Part shown: positions 1 through 12,789 of the stretch, piece after piece
Layout: each line of letters begins with the position of its first letter
How positions within the stretch are numbered: position 1 is the first letter of the stretch
From: Siphlonurus alternatus
Taxonomy: Eukaryota > Arthropoda > Insecta > Ephemeroptera > Siphlonuridae
Reading direction: 5' to 3'
DNA length: 64,000 nucleotides
Assembly (NCBI GenBank): GCA_949825025.1
Contig: OX463782.1
Span: 37,163,951 to 37,227,950 of the forward strand
The notes under the pieces: generated by a model
The model's database searches: none
What the model was told of the DNA's origin: nothing
What the model saw: the letters and a program-made list of their open reading frames with translations, nothing else
Made by a program: the position numbers and the translations under genes

Positions 1-51
1 TGTATATCAATAATCACGTCAGTATAATATGATCATTTAATCACAAACACC

Positions 52-318
52 CCTAATTGAAAAAATACGTCTTCAACTCATCCTTTACGCGTCTAAACCT
101 AATCTTTTTAACTCTAAACCACAACTTATTTCCTCTTCGCTCAAAGTGAGGATGAAATAAAGATAATATAGCTAACATATTATGCTCAAGAAGAGGAAAA
201 AAGACGTAATCTCGTCTTTTCCCCTCTTTTTACCTCTAAAATGGTGCAAAATAAGGGGACAAAAGACGATAGGAGAGCTTAACAGAGAAGAAAATATGAA
301 ATTTATTTTAACTCGGGA
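52..318 (+). mobile_element. MITE family D, copy 1
   Basis: This is one of eight copies of a non-coding repeat of about 270 bp. It begins near TAGTTGAAAAATTACGTCTTC and ends near TTATTTCAACTCGGG, so the tips form a short imperfect inverted repeat (AGTTGAAA core). The interior shows the family landmarks: GAGGATGAAAT, GACGTAATCTCGTC and AAAATGGTGCAAAATA. There is no coding capacity. A short non-autonomous DNA transposon is the most likely class, but no target duplication was fixed for this copy. Confidence 0.6.
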
Positions 319-360
319 ATCTAAATTTCAGAATTTGACTGTCAAGCTGTAGAAGTTTCT

Positions 361-520
361 AGCCCTGTCCTGCAGAACTGGCCGGAAACGGAAAAGCTCT
401 CGACCAATTAAAAACATCTAAATTTCCGTTTACTTGAAAAATTCAAGTTGAAATTAAATTGAATTTTCTGATTGGTTGAGAGCTTTTTCCTTCCGTTTCT
501 GAAACAATTCTGGACAGGGT
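361..520. repeat. Foldback (inverted repeat), about 160 bp
   Basis: The left end reads CCCTGTCC...GAACTGG then AAGCTCTCGACCAAT. The right end is its imperfect complement (ATTGGTTGAGAGCTTTTTCC...TTCTGGACAGGG). The arms are about 65 bp around an AT-rich centre. It looks like a small foldback MITE and has no coding content. Confidence 0.6.
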
Positions 521-546
521 TTAAGCGAGTGTCCAATTACTCCAAG

Positions 547-695
547 TAGGCGCGGATCCAGAAAAAAAAAAAACGTGAGGGGCTGCCTCCATAAGGCCAA
601 TGTTAAAAAAAATTCAAGTGGGGGAAATGCCTAAATTGCCCATGTTAAATCCAAAATTGCAGCCCCCCAGCCCCCCTCCCCTGGATCCATGCCTG
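547..695. mobile_element. hAT-type MITE (GGATCC family), copy 1
   Basis: This is a 149-bp element with terminal inverted repeat AGGCGCGGATCCAG / CTGGATCCATGCCTG and a G/C-run interior. It is flanked by ACTCCAAG on the left and ACTCCAAA on the right, an almost perfect 8-bp target duplication. That duplication length is typical of the hAT superfamily. It is non-autonomous. Confidence 0.65.
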
Positions 696-800
696 ACTCC
701 AAATAATATTAACCAATTGTAAAGTCAGGAAATACACCTCTTGGCAGCACAAACGTTACACTCTGTTGGATGCCACGCAGCCCAGATGAAGACGTGGTCA

Positions 801-1180
801 TTTTTTTTTTTACCAAACCCTAACTGGGTACTTCTTTCTACTTACTAAGTTGGAACCCTCTAACCCTCCAAAATCCTAACTTGAGCGTTTCTACCGGAAC
901 GAGGACGGCCGCGGCCTTGCAATCCATCTCAGCATTTACCTGTGACTGAGGGAAACGTGGAAACTTCAGCCAGGATGGACGCTACAGCTTTTGTCAATGA
1001 ACTGGAAGTGCAATGGTCCAAAGCCAGGACAATCATACGGTGGAAAAGTGCAACGATTTGCCCCTGGGTGGAAAACGTGGTTTTTGTTGAAAATAGTCAC
1101 CCATTTAACTACTAACCACGCTCGGCGTTACTTGACTTCGGTGATCAGACTAGACCCGGTCAAGCGCACTGGTGGGCTTT
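801..1180 (-). mobile_element. 5S-headed SINE, subfamily B
   Basis: Read on the minus strand, the 5' part carries a degraded 5S rRNA-like promoter (GATCACCGAAGTCAAG, then GTTAGTAGTTAAATGGGTGAC). A middle domain with the core GGAAACGTGGAAAC follows, and then an A-rich tail, seen as a T-run at 801-811. The same order of parts is found at 26,742-27,132. The middle domain resembles that of subfamily A (GGAACCGTGGAAAACC). Confidence 0.7.
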
Positions 1181-1225
1181 TTGATCTGACGTGTAGAGCT
1201 CTTTCAAAATTGTAATTGTGCACCC

Positions 1226-1657
1226 CTAGTTGAAAAATTACGCCTACAACTTTCCAGGCACGGATCCAGAAAAAAAAATCGGGAGGGGCTGCCTCCATAA
1301 GGCCAATGTTTAAAAAAAAAAAAATGGAGTCTGGGAAATGCCCATATTGCCCATGTTAAATCCAAAATTTAGAGGGGGGCTGCAGCCCCCCCAGCCCACC
1401 CCCTGGATCCGCGCCTGACAACTTTTACTCATCCACCATACGTCTATATAAACCTAATCTTAGCGTTAAAAACACATCTTATTTCATCCTCACTCAAATA
1501 AGTTAACATTTTCAAGTAACATTTTATGCTATATAAATAAGAGGAAAGAAGACGTAATCTCGTTTTTTTCACTCTTTTTTCCTCTAAAATGAGAGAGAAT
1601 TATACGAAAGCGGAGCTTAACTGCGAAGAAAAGATGAAACTTATTTCAACTCGGGAA
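1226..1657 (+). mobile_element. MITE family D, copy 2, split by an insertion
   Basis: The element starts with CTAGTTGAAAAATTACG and ends with ATTTCAACTCGGGA. It is interrupted at 1254-1417 by a GGATCC-family hAT MITE. The interrupting element's target duplication ACAACTTT is part of the family D sequence, so D was here first. Confidence 0.65.
1254..1417. mobile_element. hAT-type MITE (GGATCC family), copy 2, perfect target duplication
   Basis: A 164-bp element with ends CCAGGCACGGATCCAG and CTGGATCCGCGCCTG. It is bounded by identical 8-bp direct repeats ACAACTTT at 1246-1253 and 1418-1425. TIR plus 8-bp duplication identify a hAT-derived MITE. It is nested in family D copy 2. Confidence 0.8.
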
Positions 1658-1660
1658 TAA

Positions 1661-1900
1661 ATTAATCTTTCTCCGACTCTTAATGGGCCAGTCGTGAGTT
1701 CGATCCCAGGTATCTCTGACTTTTTCACATTGTGGTAGACCGATGTGCATCCAAGGAATCCATCAACTGCCGACCACTCTAACTAGAGTTTCCATTTTTT
1801 CCTCAGTCAACAAGTAGACAAAGGCAGGAGAACCCTGCACGTATGGTCTGTGGCTACGCGGTGGTCAGGACGAACGGGATCGAGTGCTGGTGCGGGCGAG
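1661..1900 (+). mobile_element. tRNA-derived SINE fragment (probable)
   Basis: A B-box-like motif (GAGTTCGATCCC near 1697) is followed by a SINE-like body (CATTGTGGTAGACCG, GGCAGGAGAACCCTGC). No good A box is seen, so the head is truncated or decayed. From 1900 to 2261 I see nothing else I can name. Confidence 0.4.
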
Positions 1901-2261
1901 GTCAGGGCCAGGTGACGTCATCACGCAGTCTCGTGAGGGTGCGTGCGGAGTGAGTCACTGTCCGTGATGGAGCACCACAGATTTTGGGAGTTGCAGCTTT
2001 AGTACGTTTGTTTGTTTGATAGATATTAGAGAGACGAGTGTTATCCAAGTTCAATTATTATCCTTTATTAAAACATAAATTTGCACATTTGCAATTAAAT
2101 GTATCAATAATATGCAATGTGTCTGTTTAAACTGGTTTATGGTCACAACAATGGATGGAGTGACCGCTCTATTGTTGACTGCTGCGTAGATCTGCGTGCA
2201 CTGGCGAACGTTTGGAAAACCAACTTTGGGGGGGGGGGGAGGTTCTATGAGAACAACTGCA

Positions 2262-2545
2262 CTTACTGTGGGTTAAATTAAATTTCATCTTTTATTCACT
2301 ATTAAGCTCTCTCCTAGTCTAATTCCCTCCTATTTTGCACAATTTTTAAAGAAAAAAAAGGTAAAGAAGACGAGATTACGTATTTTTCCTCTTATTGAGC
2401 ATAAAATGTCAGAAATATTGTCTCCATTTCATACTCACTTTGAGCGAGGAGGAAATAAGATGTGTTTTTAAGGTACAAAGATTAGGTTTAGATGTGTAAA
2501 GGATGAGTTGAAGACGTAAATTTTGCAGCTAGGACACCTCGGGCA
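2262..2545 (-). mobile_element. MITE family D, copy 3
   Basis: An inverted copy of the family D repeat, running from TTAAATTTCATCTTTTATTC to GAGTTGAAGACGTAAATT. It shares the GACGAGATTACG and AGGAGGAAATAAGA landmarks. Confidence 0.6.
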
Positions 2546-3425
2546 GTCAGAATGTCAAATCTGTGGAGGCTTAATTGGCCAACTGAACTTGTACTGACGT
2601 GCTGACAATTAAATGGAGAGCCTCTCCTCTCAAGCTGAAAAGCTTTTGCATTGCTGAGGGCGAATTCATAATTTTGGATTTAACATGGACAATATAGGCA
2701 TTTTTTCGCTCCAATTTTGTTTAACGTTGGCCTTATGAAGACAGCCCGCCCCCCCTCCCCCAATTTAATTTTTTATTTCATTTACAATGTTAGCTTACTA
2801 CAGTATATTCTGCTTTTCGTGTTAGCATTTAACCAACACTGAGATACTAGGATATAGTCAAATTAATTTGATATTGCTTCCGGAAGTATTGCTGCGGAAG
2901 TAGCCGGAAGTGTGAAATTTGTAGCTATTCTGTTTATATAATTCAGTTTTGAAACTTCGCAGAGGGTTCTGTACTACAATGGACAATTTGCATCAATTTT
3001 TTTTTAGTAGCTCAATCGAAAGAGGAGGTCGAAAAATACAACTTTGAATTTTATAAGATTTTTATTCTTACTGCATCATGGTTAAAATAGGGATGTAAAG
3101 AGGTCTTTTTTTTCCACTTTGATATTTATTATATTATTTATTTATAATAATAAAAGTTGCTATTTTATTTTATTAACGTATCAATAGTTTACAATTTAAT
3201 ATTTAATATTTATAATTAAATATATTTATTTAATATTTATGTCCTGAAAATTAAAAATTTGTTTTAATAAAATAGGACAATTACAATATTAAATACTTTT
3301 TTAAATCGTTCAATTCTCTTTTTCGCGCGCTCGCTCCTCGCAGCCAATCAGCGACTCCCGCAGGTAAGAAGTGTCGCCACCTAGCGGTCGGAAAAGAACT
3401 TTTGCGATCAGACCGTAGACTTTGT
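2546..3425. other. Intergenic, AT-rich, no gene seen
   Basis: This stretch holds a decayed GGATCC-family hAT MITE at about 2650-2765 (interior GGATTTAACATGGACAAT retained, TIRs lost). Long A/T-only stretches follow. A CG-richer patch at 3324-3420 (CGCGCGCTCGCTCC, AGCCAATCAGCG) has no readable exon. Confidence 0.4.
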
Positions 3426-3690
3426 AAATATGCGCCCCGGCATTTGCCTGCATGGGAGTGACGATGGAAAATTACAGAAAACCACCGTCAAGGCAGACGG
3501 CACCAAAGTGAACTTTAGCACCTCCCGATACAGTGTTCGACTTGCAAGCTGCAGTCACCTGGCGAGCGAACTCAGGTTCACTCACAAACTGGCAGGCAGT
3601 CGGGAGCGAACCCAAGCTCTGGAGACGATCCAGATTACAAGTCCGACACTTAACCAATCGTGGCACACTGTTCGGTGGGTTTAGTTTGGG
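3426..3690. mobile_element. SINE-like repeat sharing the GCATTTGCCTG core
   Basis: The sequence CCCGGCATTTGCCTGCATGG, followed by GGAAAATTACAGAAAACCACC, is related to the middle domain of the 5S-headed SINEs (CCCGGCATTTGCCTGCGGCT in subfamily B). No 5S head is present. The open frames across it are repeat sequence and not a gene. From 3691 to 4051 only AT-rich sequence is seen. Confidence 0.4.
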
Positions 3691-4051
3691 TTTTGGATCC
3701 GCGCTTAAAATTGGTACACCAACCTGATTGACCAGAGTTTTTGAGGTCCAGGAATAACAAATAAATAAGAACGTACATTTTATTGTTTCATTCTTATTTG
3801 AAATTTTAGTGTAATTCGCTAATTTTAGATTTATGCAATAATTATATTTTTAAACAAAGACATTAAAAATTGTAAATTTAGCGGTCTGATAATTTTGAAC
3901 AAAGTAGGGACCTCAGTTTGTTTTATTGCAGAAATAAACAAAGGTGTTCTACTCTGACTTTTTTTTTTTTTTTTTAATTCATCAAACTTTTTAGAAGTCA
4001 GAAAGTATTGCTATAAAGTTGTTCAAAGTTCGAACCCACGACCCCCCTGTT

Positions 4052-4972
4052 ACTGTCGCCGTCATAAGTCGGTGCGCTCCAACTTTGGAGTGTTGTAGCT
4101 GAGAGCTCAATTGGCGTAGACGATATTAAAAAATACTGGCACACGCAAAATCTTATTCTCTGTAAGAAAATGTTAATTTTATATTTTTGGAGCAAAAATT
4201 AAAATTTTGGCGAATTTTTTTATAACGCAAGGTCGGGTAAAATCAACGGTTTTTCCGAGTACCTCGGGTTTAAAAATTCACAGAAACTCAGGAAATTAAG
4301 TTATAACAACGAAATTTTTAAAATCAATCGGCCAAATTGTCTTTAACGCAATGATGTAAGTTTAATTTTCATAAATTAATTAGTTAATTTTTAAATAATT
4401 AAGAACTAAGAAATCGATCTCCTACCTGGAAAAACATTTTTCCGGAAAATCAAGTACGCCATCCTAAGGTAGGGTGACCAGACGTACCGTTTTGACCGGT
4501 ACAGTACCGTTTTAGAGTACCATGTCCCGGTGTCCCCAAAGAGGCTCTCGGGACGCCTAAATGTACCGCTTTCGGATAAAATTTAAAAAAGGGACATTTT
4601 TTTTTAAAATTTTATCATTAAAAAAATAAAAAATTCATAGGAATGTGGTTGTGAATATTTACGAAAATGTATGGACGCAAATGATTTTGCAACTCCATGC
4701 CCCTTTTTCTCGATCGCATTCACAAAACAGCATATTTCTTCCAAAATTGCGGAATATATTTTGTATGTGCTTAGTATGCATATATAATACTACGTGAAAT
4801 GAAATCACTACTTTTCGATTAAATTTTGAATAAAAAACAAGTAAAAAACTTTACAGAAAAATATCATCTCTTGATATTGATGATATTCACTTGATGGAAA
4901 TTTCCAATAAAATATAAAATTGAAAAAATCATTCTTATGCATTGTGTCGTGGCTTAGACAAAAATTTCTATA

Positions 4973-5011
<39 letters not shown>

Positions 5012-5795
5012 CACAATAATCGTGCATGGATATTACGTAAATAAATGGAAAATAATATGAGGGAAAAACGCCACAAATATTATTAATACAATCAAGTAAT
5101 TTTAGCTGTTATTAAGTCCAATTTGAATGCTATAAATTAATTCAATTTATATAACTTCTTCAGCTATTTCACTCTAACAAGAGTTCACACTATTTGCAAA
5201 ATGAACAGTTCGATTAAAAGTAATTCAAATTAATTTCTTGCTTTATACTTCACTTTTTTTTTCTCTACAATTTATCTCGTGACATTAAATTAAGTTTTAT
5301 TTATTTATAAACAAATATATAATGCATTATTTAAGTAACATGTCGTACGTACATTTAGAAATATTGTGGATGGAGACGGAAAATTTGATAACGAAATAAA
5401 AAAAAAATCAATTTAAAATATGTACTGTATATTTTTTTCTTGGAAAAGTATTTTTCGAAGTTATGCTTTTTGAGTATTTCTTTTATTGCTTTTGTTTCTT
5501 TTTATTTACATGCAACTTTACAACATAATAGGATCGTGGCCAGGCCAAGAAAAAAGTTTAATTAGGAAATCAGCTCACTGGCACAGTTTTCTTGCATGGT
5601 GACTATAATAAATATTTTTTTCTAATCCTATGAAAAGTATAATTATATATAAAAAAAAATGCAATTATTTATATTATTTAAAGTAGAGTGAGCGATTGCA
5701 TTATTTATTATTTTATTTCCTTAAAATATTTTAACCTGTCCTGCATTAGTGTGAGAAATGAAAACCAAAAAAATTTCATCTCAAATAAATTCATC

Positions 5796-5829
<34 letters not shown>

Positions 5830-6786
5830 CAAAGTTTGTTTTCCTGAACCCTTAAACATGCAGCCTTATGGAACAGAAAACAGCGTTTTACTTAAACTTC
5901 GTCTGAACTATGGTACCAATTAAAAAATACTTACGTAATAATTGCTATAATCTATGACGAAAATTCTTTAATGGATTTACCAATAAAATAATTTTTTTCG
6001 GTAAAAACGGCTTCATAAAAAAACAAACAATTCATTTGAAAATCTATTAAGAAAAAAAAAAGTAAAAAAGGGGGCGTGGCACCCAAAAAAATCGCGCCTC
6101 CGGCGGGGGTTTTGGCCCTTCAGGCCTCTATCTTGGGGGCATGTACCGTTTTGAACATCAAGATATCTGGTCACCCTATCCTAAGGGTACTAATATTAGT
6201 CAACTTTTGTGGGAAGCACATTTTTCATTTAAGTCTTTGTTAATTTTTAATTAATTTTATTCCCTATTAGCGGGTTTTTGATGACGTCATCAAACACCCG
6301 CTAATAGGGAATAAAATTAATTAAATGAAAAATGTGCTTCCCACAAAAGTTGACTAATATTAGTACCCTTAGGATGGCGTACTTGATTTTCCGGAAAAAT
6401 GTTTTTCCAGGGAGGAGATCGATTTCTTAGTTCTTAATTAATTAAAAATTAACTAATTAATTTATGAAAATTAAACTTACATCATTGCGTTAAAGACAAT
6501 TTGGCCGATTGATTTTAAAAATTTCGTTGTTATAACTTAATTTCCTGAGTTTCTGTGAATTTTTAAACCCGAGGTACTCGGAAAAACCGTTGATTTTACC
6601 CGACCTTGCGTTATAAAAAAATTCGCCAAAATTTTAATTTTTGCTCCAAAAATATAAAATTAACATTTCCTTACAGAGAATAAGATTTTGCGTGTGCCAG
6701 AGTATTTTTTAATATCGTCTACGCCAATTGAGCTCTCAGCTACAACACTCCAAAGTCGGAGCGCACCGACTTATGACGGCGACAGT
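4052..6786. mobile_element. Large foldback element, interrupted by a hAT insertion
   Basis: The left arm starts ACTGTCGCCGTCATAAGTCG. The right arm ends CGACTTATGACGGCGACAGT. The arms match almost base for base over about 500 bp each, allowing for the hAT insertion at 4470-6178. The centre is near 6290, around TTTGATGACGTCATCAAA. Without the insertion the element is about 1.02 kb. It has no open frame worth keeping. Confidence 0.75.
4470..6178. mobile_element. Non-autonomous hAT transposon, 1.7 kb, with perfect 8-bp target duplication
   Basis: The terminal inverted repeat is TAGGGTGACCAGA / TCTGGTCACCCTA. The flanks are identical 8-bp repeats TCCTAAGG at 4462-4469 and 6179-6186. The undisturbed right arm of the host foldback shows a single copy (CCTTAGGA) at the matching place, which is a ready-made empty site. 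The interior has a T35 run (4977-5011) and an A29 run (5798-5826) and no transposase frame. Confidence 0.8.
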
Positions 6787-6810
6787 CCTATCCTTTTTAT
6801 TAAGAAGCGA

Positions 6811-6924
<114 letters not shown>

Positions 6925-7279
6925 CGTTCAATAAATTTTTTAACAGTTCCCTAGGCTCTATAAAAATTAAAATATCAGAGTATTAAATTATCGATTTATG
7001 TAATAAAACAAATTTCAGATTGATAATTCACTTGTACTATTTCTAAAACAACTTGGCTTTGCATCATTATACATTATAGTAATTATGCAGTTATTCATTA
7101 TACAGTTTTGCGATTTATCCATATGTTTTATGCACTAACATTTTATTTAATAATAAATATTTATTTCAGCAGTTAATTTTCATTTTGATGACTCGAGAGA
7201 CAAGGCGTGTGTGACCTCGGCTAACCCGTGGTGCACCGTGCGCCGCGGCACGCACCTACCAGCGTGCGATGTTTGCATG

Positions 7280-7487
<208 letters not shown>

Positions 7488-8135
7488 ATAAATTTATCAT
7501 TTTGTGAACTAAATATAATTGGATTATTTGACACATAATGATATTACAGTACAAAAATGTTCTGCTCCCGTCTGTAATTTTCGAGTCAAGTTCTTACCAA
7601 ACCTTAGTTGGCGCGGCAGGTTAGTTTTGCGCTCATATTACCCTGCTATATACTGTCAAATTTATACCCAGCGATTGAGCCGTAAGATTTCTATGTCATG
7701 GTCTTGTTAAGCATATAATGCCTAGTATATTACCGGCTGTTACACAGGTAATGTGTAACTCGGCATCCATGTTAATATCGCAGCCATATCTCCGCTTGTT
7801 TATCTCAATTTGTCTGCCCCACCGCTGCTTATGAGCGCCTACTTGATGCAGCCTACCCACGCCAGCTTGCCGGCATGTAGGCTGCGCTAGGTAGGCTGTT
7901 ATGGCGCTTCCAGGTGTAATAGTAGAGGTTTTTCCTTTAAAAAAATACTGAAGAAGGTTCCATGGAGCCATACGGCCCACGTGGTCTCGCGTTGGTGTTG
8001 GCGTCCCCCCCCCCCCCTCCTCAAGTGGCGTCTGCTGTCATATGGAAATATCAGCGACGGACATAATTTCGTGTACCGACCGTTCGTTGTGGTTTCCACA
8101 GTTCCCTCAGATTAACGAGGTAAATAGCCACGACT
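7488..8135. other. Intergenic, no gene seen
   Basis: Mixed-composition sequence with a C-run near 8006-8017. No splice-consistent exon or named repeat was found. Confidence 0.3.
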
Positions 8136-8412
8136 CTTTTTTATTTTTACAAGGATACCCCTATGAGCATACAGCTTGCGGCGGGGAAATGGTTAGGGAC
8201 AATTGAGGTAGGAAAAGAATGGTGGCCACGGCCTGCATGCTTACGCGTCCCAGCATTCACTGAGTTGAGACTGAGGGAGCCGTGTAAAACCTCAGTCAGG
8301 ACGGACACCTCTACCTTTTATCAATGGACCAAAGTGATGTCCAAATCCTGGGGAACCACACACAAGTGCATCACTACACTGGGTGGAAAGTGACATGAAT
8401 TTATTTACCCCA
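8136..8412 (-). mobile_element. 5S-headed SINE, subfamily A, 5'-truncated
   Basis: The copy contains the tail (ACAAGGATACCCCTATGAGC in plus-strand reading) and the middle domain (GACTGAGGGAGCCGTG, GGAACCACACACAAGTGCAT). It lacks the 5S-like head. It ends in a T-rich stretch that represents the A-tail on the minus strand. Confidence 0.75.
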
Positions 8413-9759
<1,347 letters not shown>

Positions 9760-9940
9760 GTACGCCGCAACAATTAACCTTTTTGTCAGACACAGAAAAT
9801 AAATAATATTTGACTATTTTATCTGATTATTTTCTTTAAAAACATCCTTCGGATTATTTTTTATTTCTTTCTCACCTCACATTATTTGTCTCCGTATATT
9901 GATAAGAAAGATAGACCCATCCTACTTGGACATCAGACAC

Positions 9941-10110
9941 GTGGGACGGGGACGTGGGACGGGGACGGGGACGGGGACGGGGACGGGGACGGGGACGGGG
10001 ACGGGGACGGGGACGGGGACGGGGACGGGGACGGGGACGGGGACGGGGACGGGGACGGGGACGGGGACGGGGACGGGGACGGGGACGGGGACGGGGACGG
10101 GGACGGGGAA
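9941..10110. repeat. (GGGGAC)n hexanucleotide tandem array
   Basis: About 25 perfect GGGGAC units, preceded by a degenerate lead-in with GTGGGAC. The plus strand is a dense set of G4 runs one unit apart. Both strands read as open dipeptide frames (Gly-Arg, Gly-Thr, Asp-Gly; Pro-Arg, Pro-Val on the other strand), which explains the long open frames here. No gene is attached to it. Confidence 0.95.
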
Positions 10111-11084
10111 ACTCATCAAACGTTGTTAACACGCAGCCTTGAGCTCCCGCCGCGCGGTCATTCATGTTCCCGCGGTAATTACTTCTCTCCATCAATGGCT
10201 GGCCGGCCCACGCGCCTTTGCTCATGTACTACAGCACGAACGCCATCTTTACTGAATTGAATTATCACTTCGCTTTTTTGAACCAAGTTATAGCTTTAAA
10301 AACTTTAGGTTAAAAATTAAACTTTAATTAACAACCAATGCTTTACGTTTGTGGGAGCTACTAGCTCTTCAGGGGTGTTGCACACTGCCTTCGTATCGCA
10401 TCACATCGTATTATATGACTTCGAATTATAAAAATTTGGAGACGGTTCTTAATAAGAAACGTACATACGATTGCATGCGATGCGAAATGAAGCTTTGTGC
10501 GCGTGGTATACTGCAATGGTATATATAATGTATAAACCTGATGATCACTTAGGTTCTTCATTTTTTATTTATCACACGCTGCAAAATCATGCTATTCTTA
10601 CATGTTAATAATTTGGTCCCAATAAATTACTGCAAATCAATAGAAGTGACACTTGAACTTTCACATTCAGCACGCCCATACAGACGATCAGATCAGCCAT
10701 GCTTCTTGCACTGGTGTTCATCAAAAGAAGTAATCCCCATCGGTCCCATATGTCATCGGAGAGGTTCTCACATGCTATTATTTACCGGAGATTTTACATT
10801 TTAAGGCTCTATATATTTGCCATTATCTCCCGATAAGTTTCCCATGGAGGCTGGGACAAGTTTGTGAAATTGGGGAGGACCAACTTTGGCAAGGACGGCT
10901 CCAGTTTTTGTAGGTGTACCTGTGAATGGAGCGCCCACTACCGCCATTCAGAAAGTGCGCTTTATATGTGCACGTATATACTACCTCGGGTGCAGCCAGT
11001 AGGTTTGCCCACGTGGGAGGAAGGGGGGGGGATAGGACGAGAAGATGTCGCTTTTCGAAAGGTGGCGCATTTTGATCGGTTTTC
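10111..11084. other. Intergenic, no gene seen
   Basis: A CG-richer patch at 10,140-10,230 is followed by AT-rich sequence. No splice-consistent exon was found. Confidence 0.3.
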
Positions 11085-11465
11085 GTTACATAACCAAAGT
11101 CATGCTACGTCAACCTTAGGTTAGTACTTGGATGGGCATGACCGTTTCAAGTAAAAGTTACGTTGCTCCCTCCTTGGGGTAAATACATCTCGCTTTCTAC
11201 CCAGTGCAGTGATGCACTTGTGTGTGGTTCCCCAGGCTTTGGACATCGCTTTGGTCCATTGAGAAAAAGTAGAAGTGTGCGTCCTGACTGAGGTTTTCAC
11301 GGTTCCCTCAGTCTCACCTCAACGAAAGTTGGGACACATATCACATGCAGGCTGTGGCCGCCATCCTTTTCCTACCTTATCCCTACTCATGGACTACCTC
11401 ACCTCGGGCTGTAAGCTCTTAGGGGTTTATCCTTGTAAAAAATTGTAAAAAAAAAAAAAAAAAAA
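11085..11465 (+). mobile_element. 5S-headed SINE, subfamily A, nearly full length
   Basis: It starts with the 5S-like head (GGTTAGTACTTGGATGGGCA followed by TGACCG). It continues with GTTGCTCCCTCC, then GTGTGTGGTTCCCCAGGC, then GAGGTTTTCACGGTTCCCTC. It ends with TATCCTTGTAAAA and an A-run. GTACTTGGATGGG...GACCG is the internal control region of 5S rRNA genes, so transcription by pol III is expected. Confidence 0.8.
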
Positions 11466-11884
11466 TCTATTACTCGCGGCAGAACATGAAATAGGGGGTG
11501 GGGTTAAATCAAATTCCGTGATCAGTTTTGAAGCAATTTAGTGAGGGGCGATAACGTCAGTCAGCTCTAGTCAGAGGTCAGTGACCCCAACTTGACCCCA
11601 GCTATTATGACCCCCGAATTACAAATGAGACGACCCCCCTCTAGTTTTGTTTATATCTAGCGCTATGTCACAGAGCTATATGCCACCAAACATAAAGTGT
11701 ATTTTCTGTGTGTCTTGTTTTATTCAAATAGACCCATCCATACTTCGGACTTGAGAGGCGAGATTTTACCTGTCACGGTTTCAATTTGTGGACAAACTCA
11801 ACTTTAATTGACTTATGGCGTATTGGCAAACCCCTCTCTGTACTTGCCTGATGCTATATATTATATATATATATTATATAAAAA

Positions 11885-11886
<2 letters not shown>
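11466..11886. other. Intergenic, no gene seen
   Basis: A mixed spacer between the SINE and a 43-base T-run. A short TA-rich tract sits at 11,858-11,880. Confidence 0.3.

Positions 11887-11929
<43 letters not shown>
11887..11929 (-). repeat. T43 run, possible poly(A) tail of the downstream LINE
   Basis: There are 43 uninterrupted T residues. On the minus strand this is an A43 tail, and the LINE remnant at 12,790-13,800 lies upstream of it in that orientation. It could be that element's 3' tail, with about 870 bp of 3' UTR between. A simple homopolymer is the alternative. Confidence 0.4.
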
Positions 11930-11932
<3 letters not shown>

Positions 11933-12239
11933 TTAAGTTGTACAGTAGTGTCCAGAAAAGGCAGAGATATTTCTAGTTCACATTGCATTAATCTATTGTC
12001 AAAATATAATATTATTCACTAAAAATTATTTAATATTTTAAATATATTGTAGAAAATGGTTTTTATAAATAATATAGATATATTTTTTTAAAATCTTAAA
12101 TAGTGAAAATTAATTTAAACCAATAATATAAGTTACATGATAACAATTTTTTAACCAGTCTCTAAAATTCTAAATACAATTTGAAATTATTTACACATAT
12201 AGCTGAGATAAATTTTATAAAAACAAGACACAATAAACA

Positions 12240-12350
12240 TATTCGATGTTCATACCTGAAACAGAAGACAAACCCAACTGCATAGACAAGGCCCAACCCC
12301 ATGCCAGACCCGTAAAGCCCTGGCCAAAACCGGACCCTATCCATGCAACC
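12240..12350 (-). pseudogene. MICOS10-like glycine motif in a short open frame (uncertain)
   Basis: On the minus strand a short frame reads RFWPGLYGSGMGLGLVYA. The C-terminal half of the mitochondrial inner-membrane protein Mic10 has the pattern W-P-x3-GSGMGLG-x2-Y, so this looks like that segment. The match covers only about 18 residues. The rest of Mic10 was not found nearby, and the flanking residues do not fit. A relic exon, a processed fragment or coincidence are all open. Confidence 0.2.
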
Positions 12351-12789
12351 AGGTGTTTGATTTTAGTATTTTGTATTTATGCCAAAACACAATAAAAAAT
12401 AAACCTTGTATTTTAAGATAGTAAATCAGTGAATGAGGCTAAGAGAAGATGTTCATATATAGAAAGTAAGTTACTATTAACATTTATCAAATATTTAATT
12501 TTAATAAAAGAAAGAGTAAAGGGTATATAAAGAATTAATATTGTTAATTGTATTAAGTAGTTGCTTGTATAATTTATAATAAAAATTGTTTTCCCGTTAT
12601 TAATATTATTTTTAAACATTGAATTTTTATAATAAAAACAACAATTAAATTTATTTGAATTAATTAACTGCAATTTAGCCATTATTTCCCTTTAAATTAC
12701 AGAAAATGAGTAATGTGTGATATTTATATCATGTAAATTTAACATAATACCTGAAAAAGAAGAAAAAAAGAAAATATTAGCTGCAAAGA

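Noticed and set aside
3430..3727. Overlapping frames on both strands
   Set aside because: They fall in a SINE-like repeat that shares a word with other SINEs in the window.
11085..11465. A genuine 5S rRNA gene
   Set aside because: Only the internal promoter part of 5S is preserved, and it is followed by the SINE body and tail.
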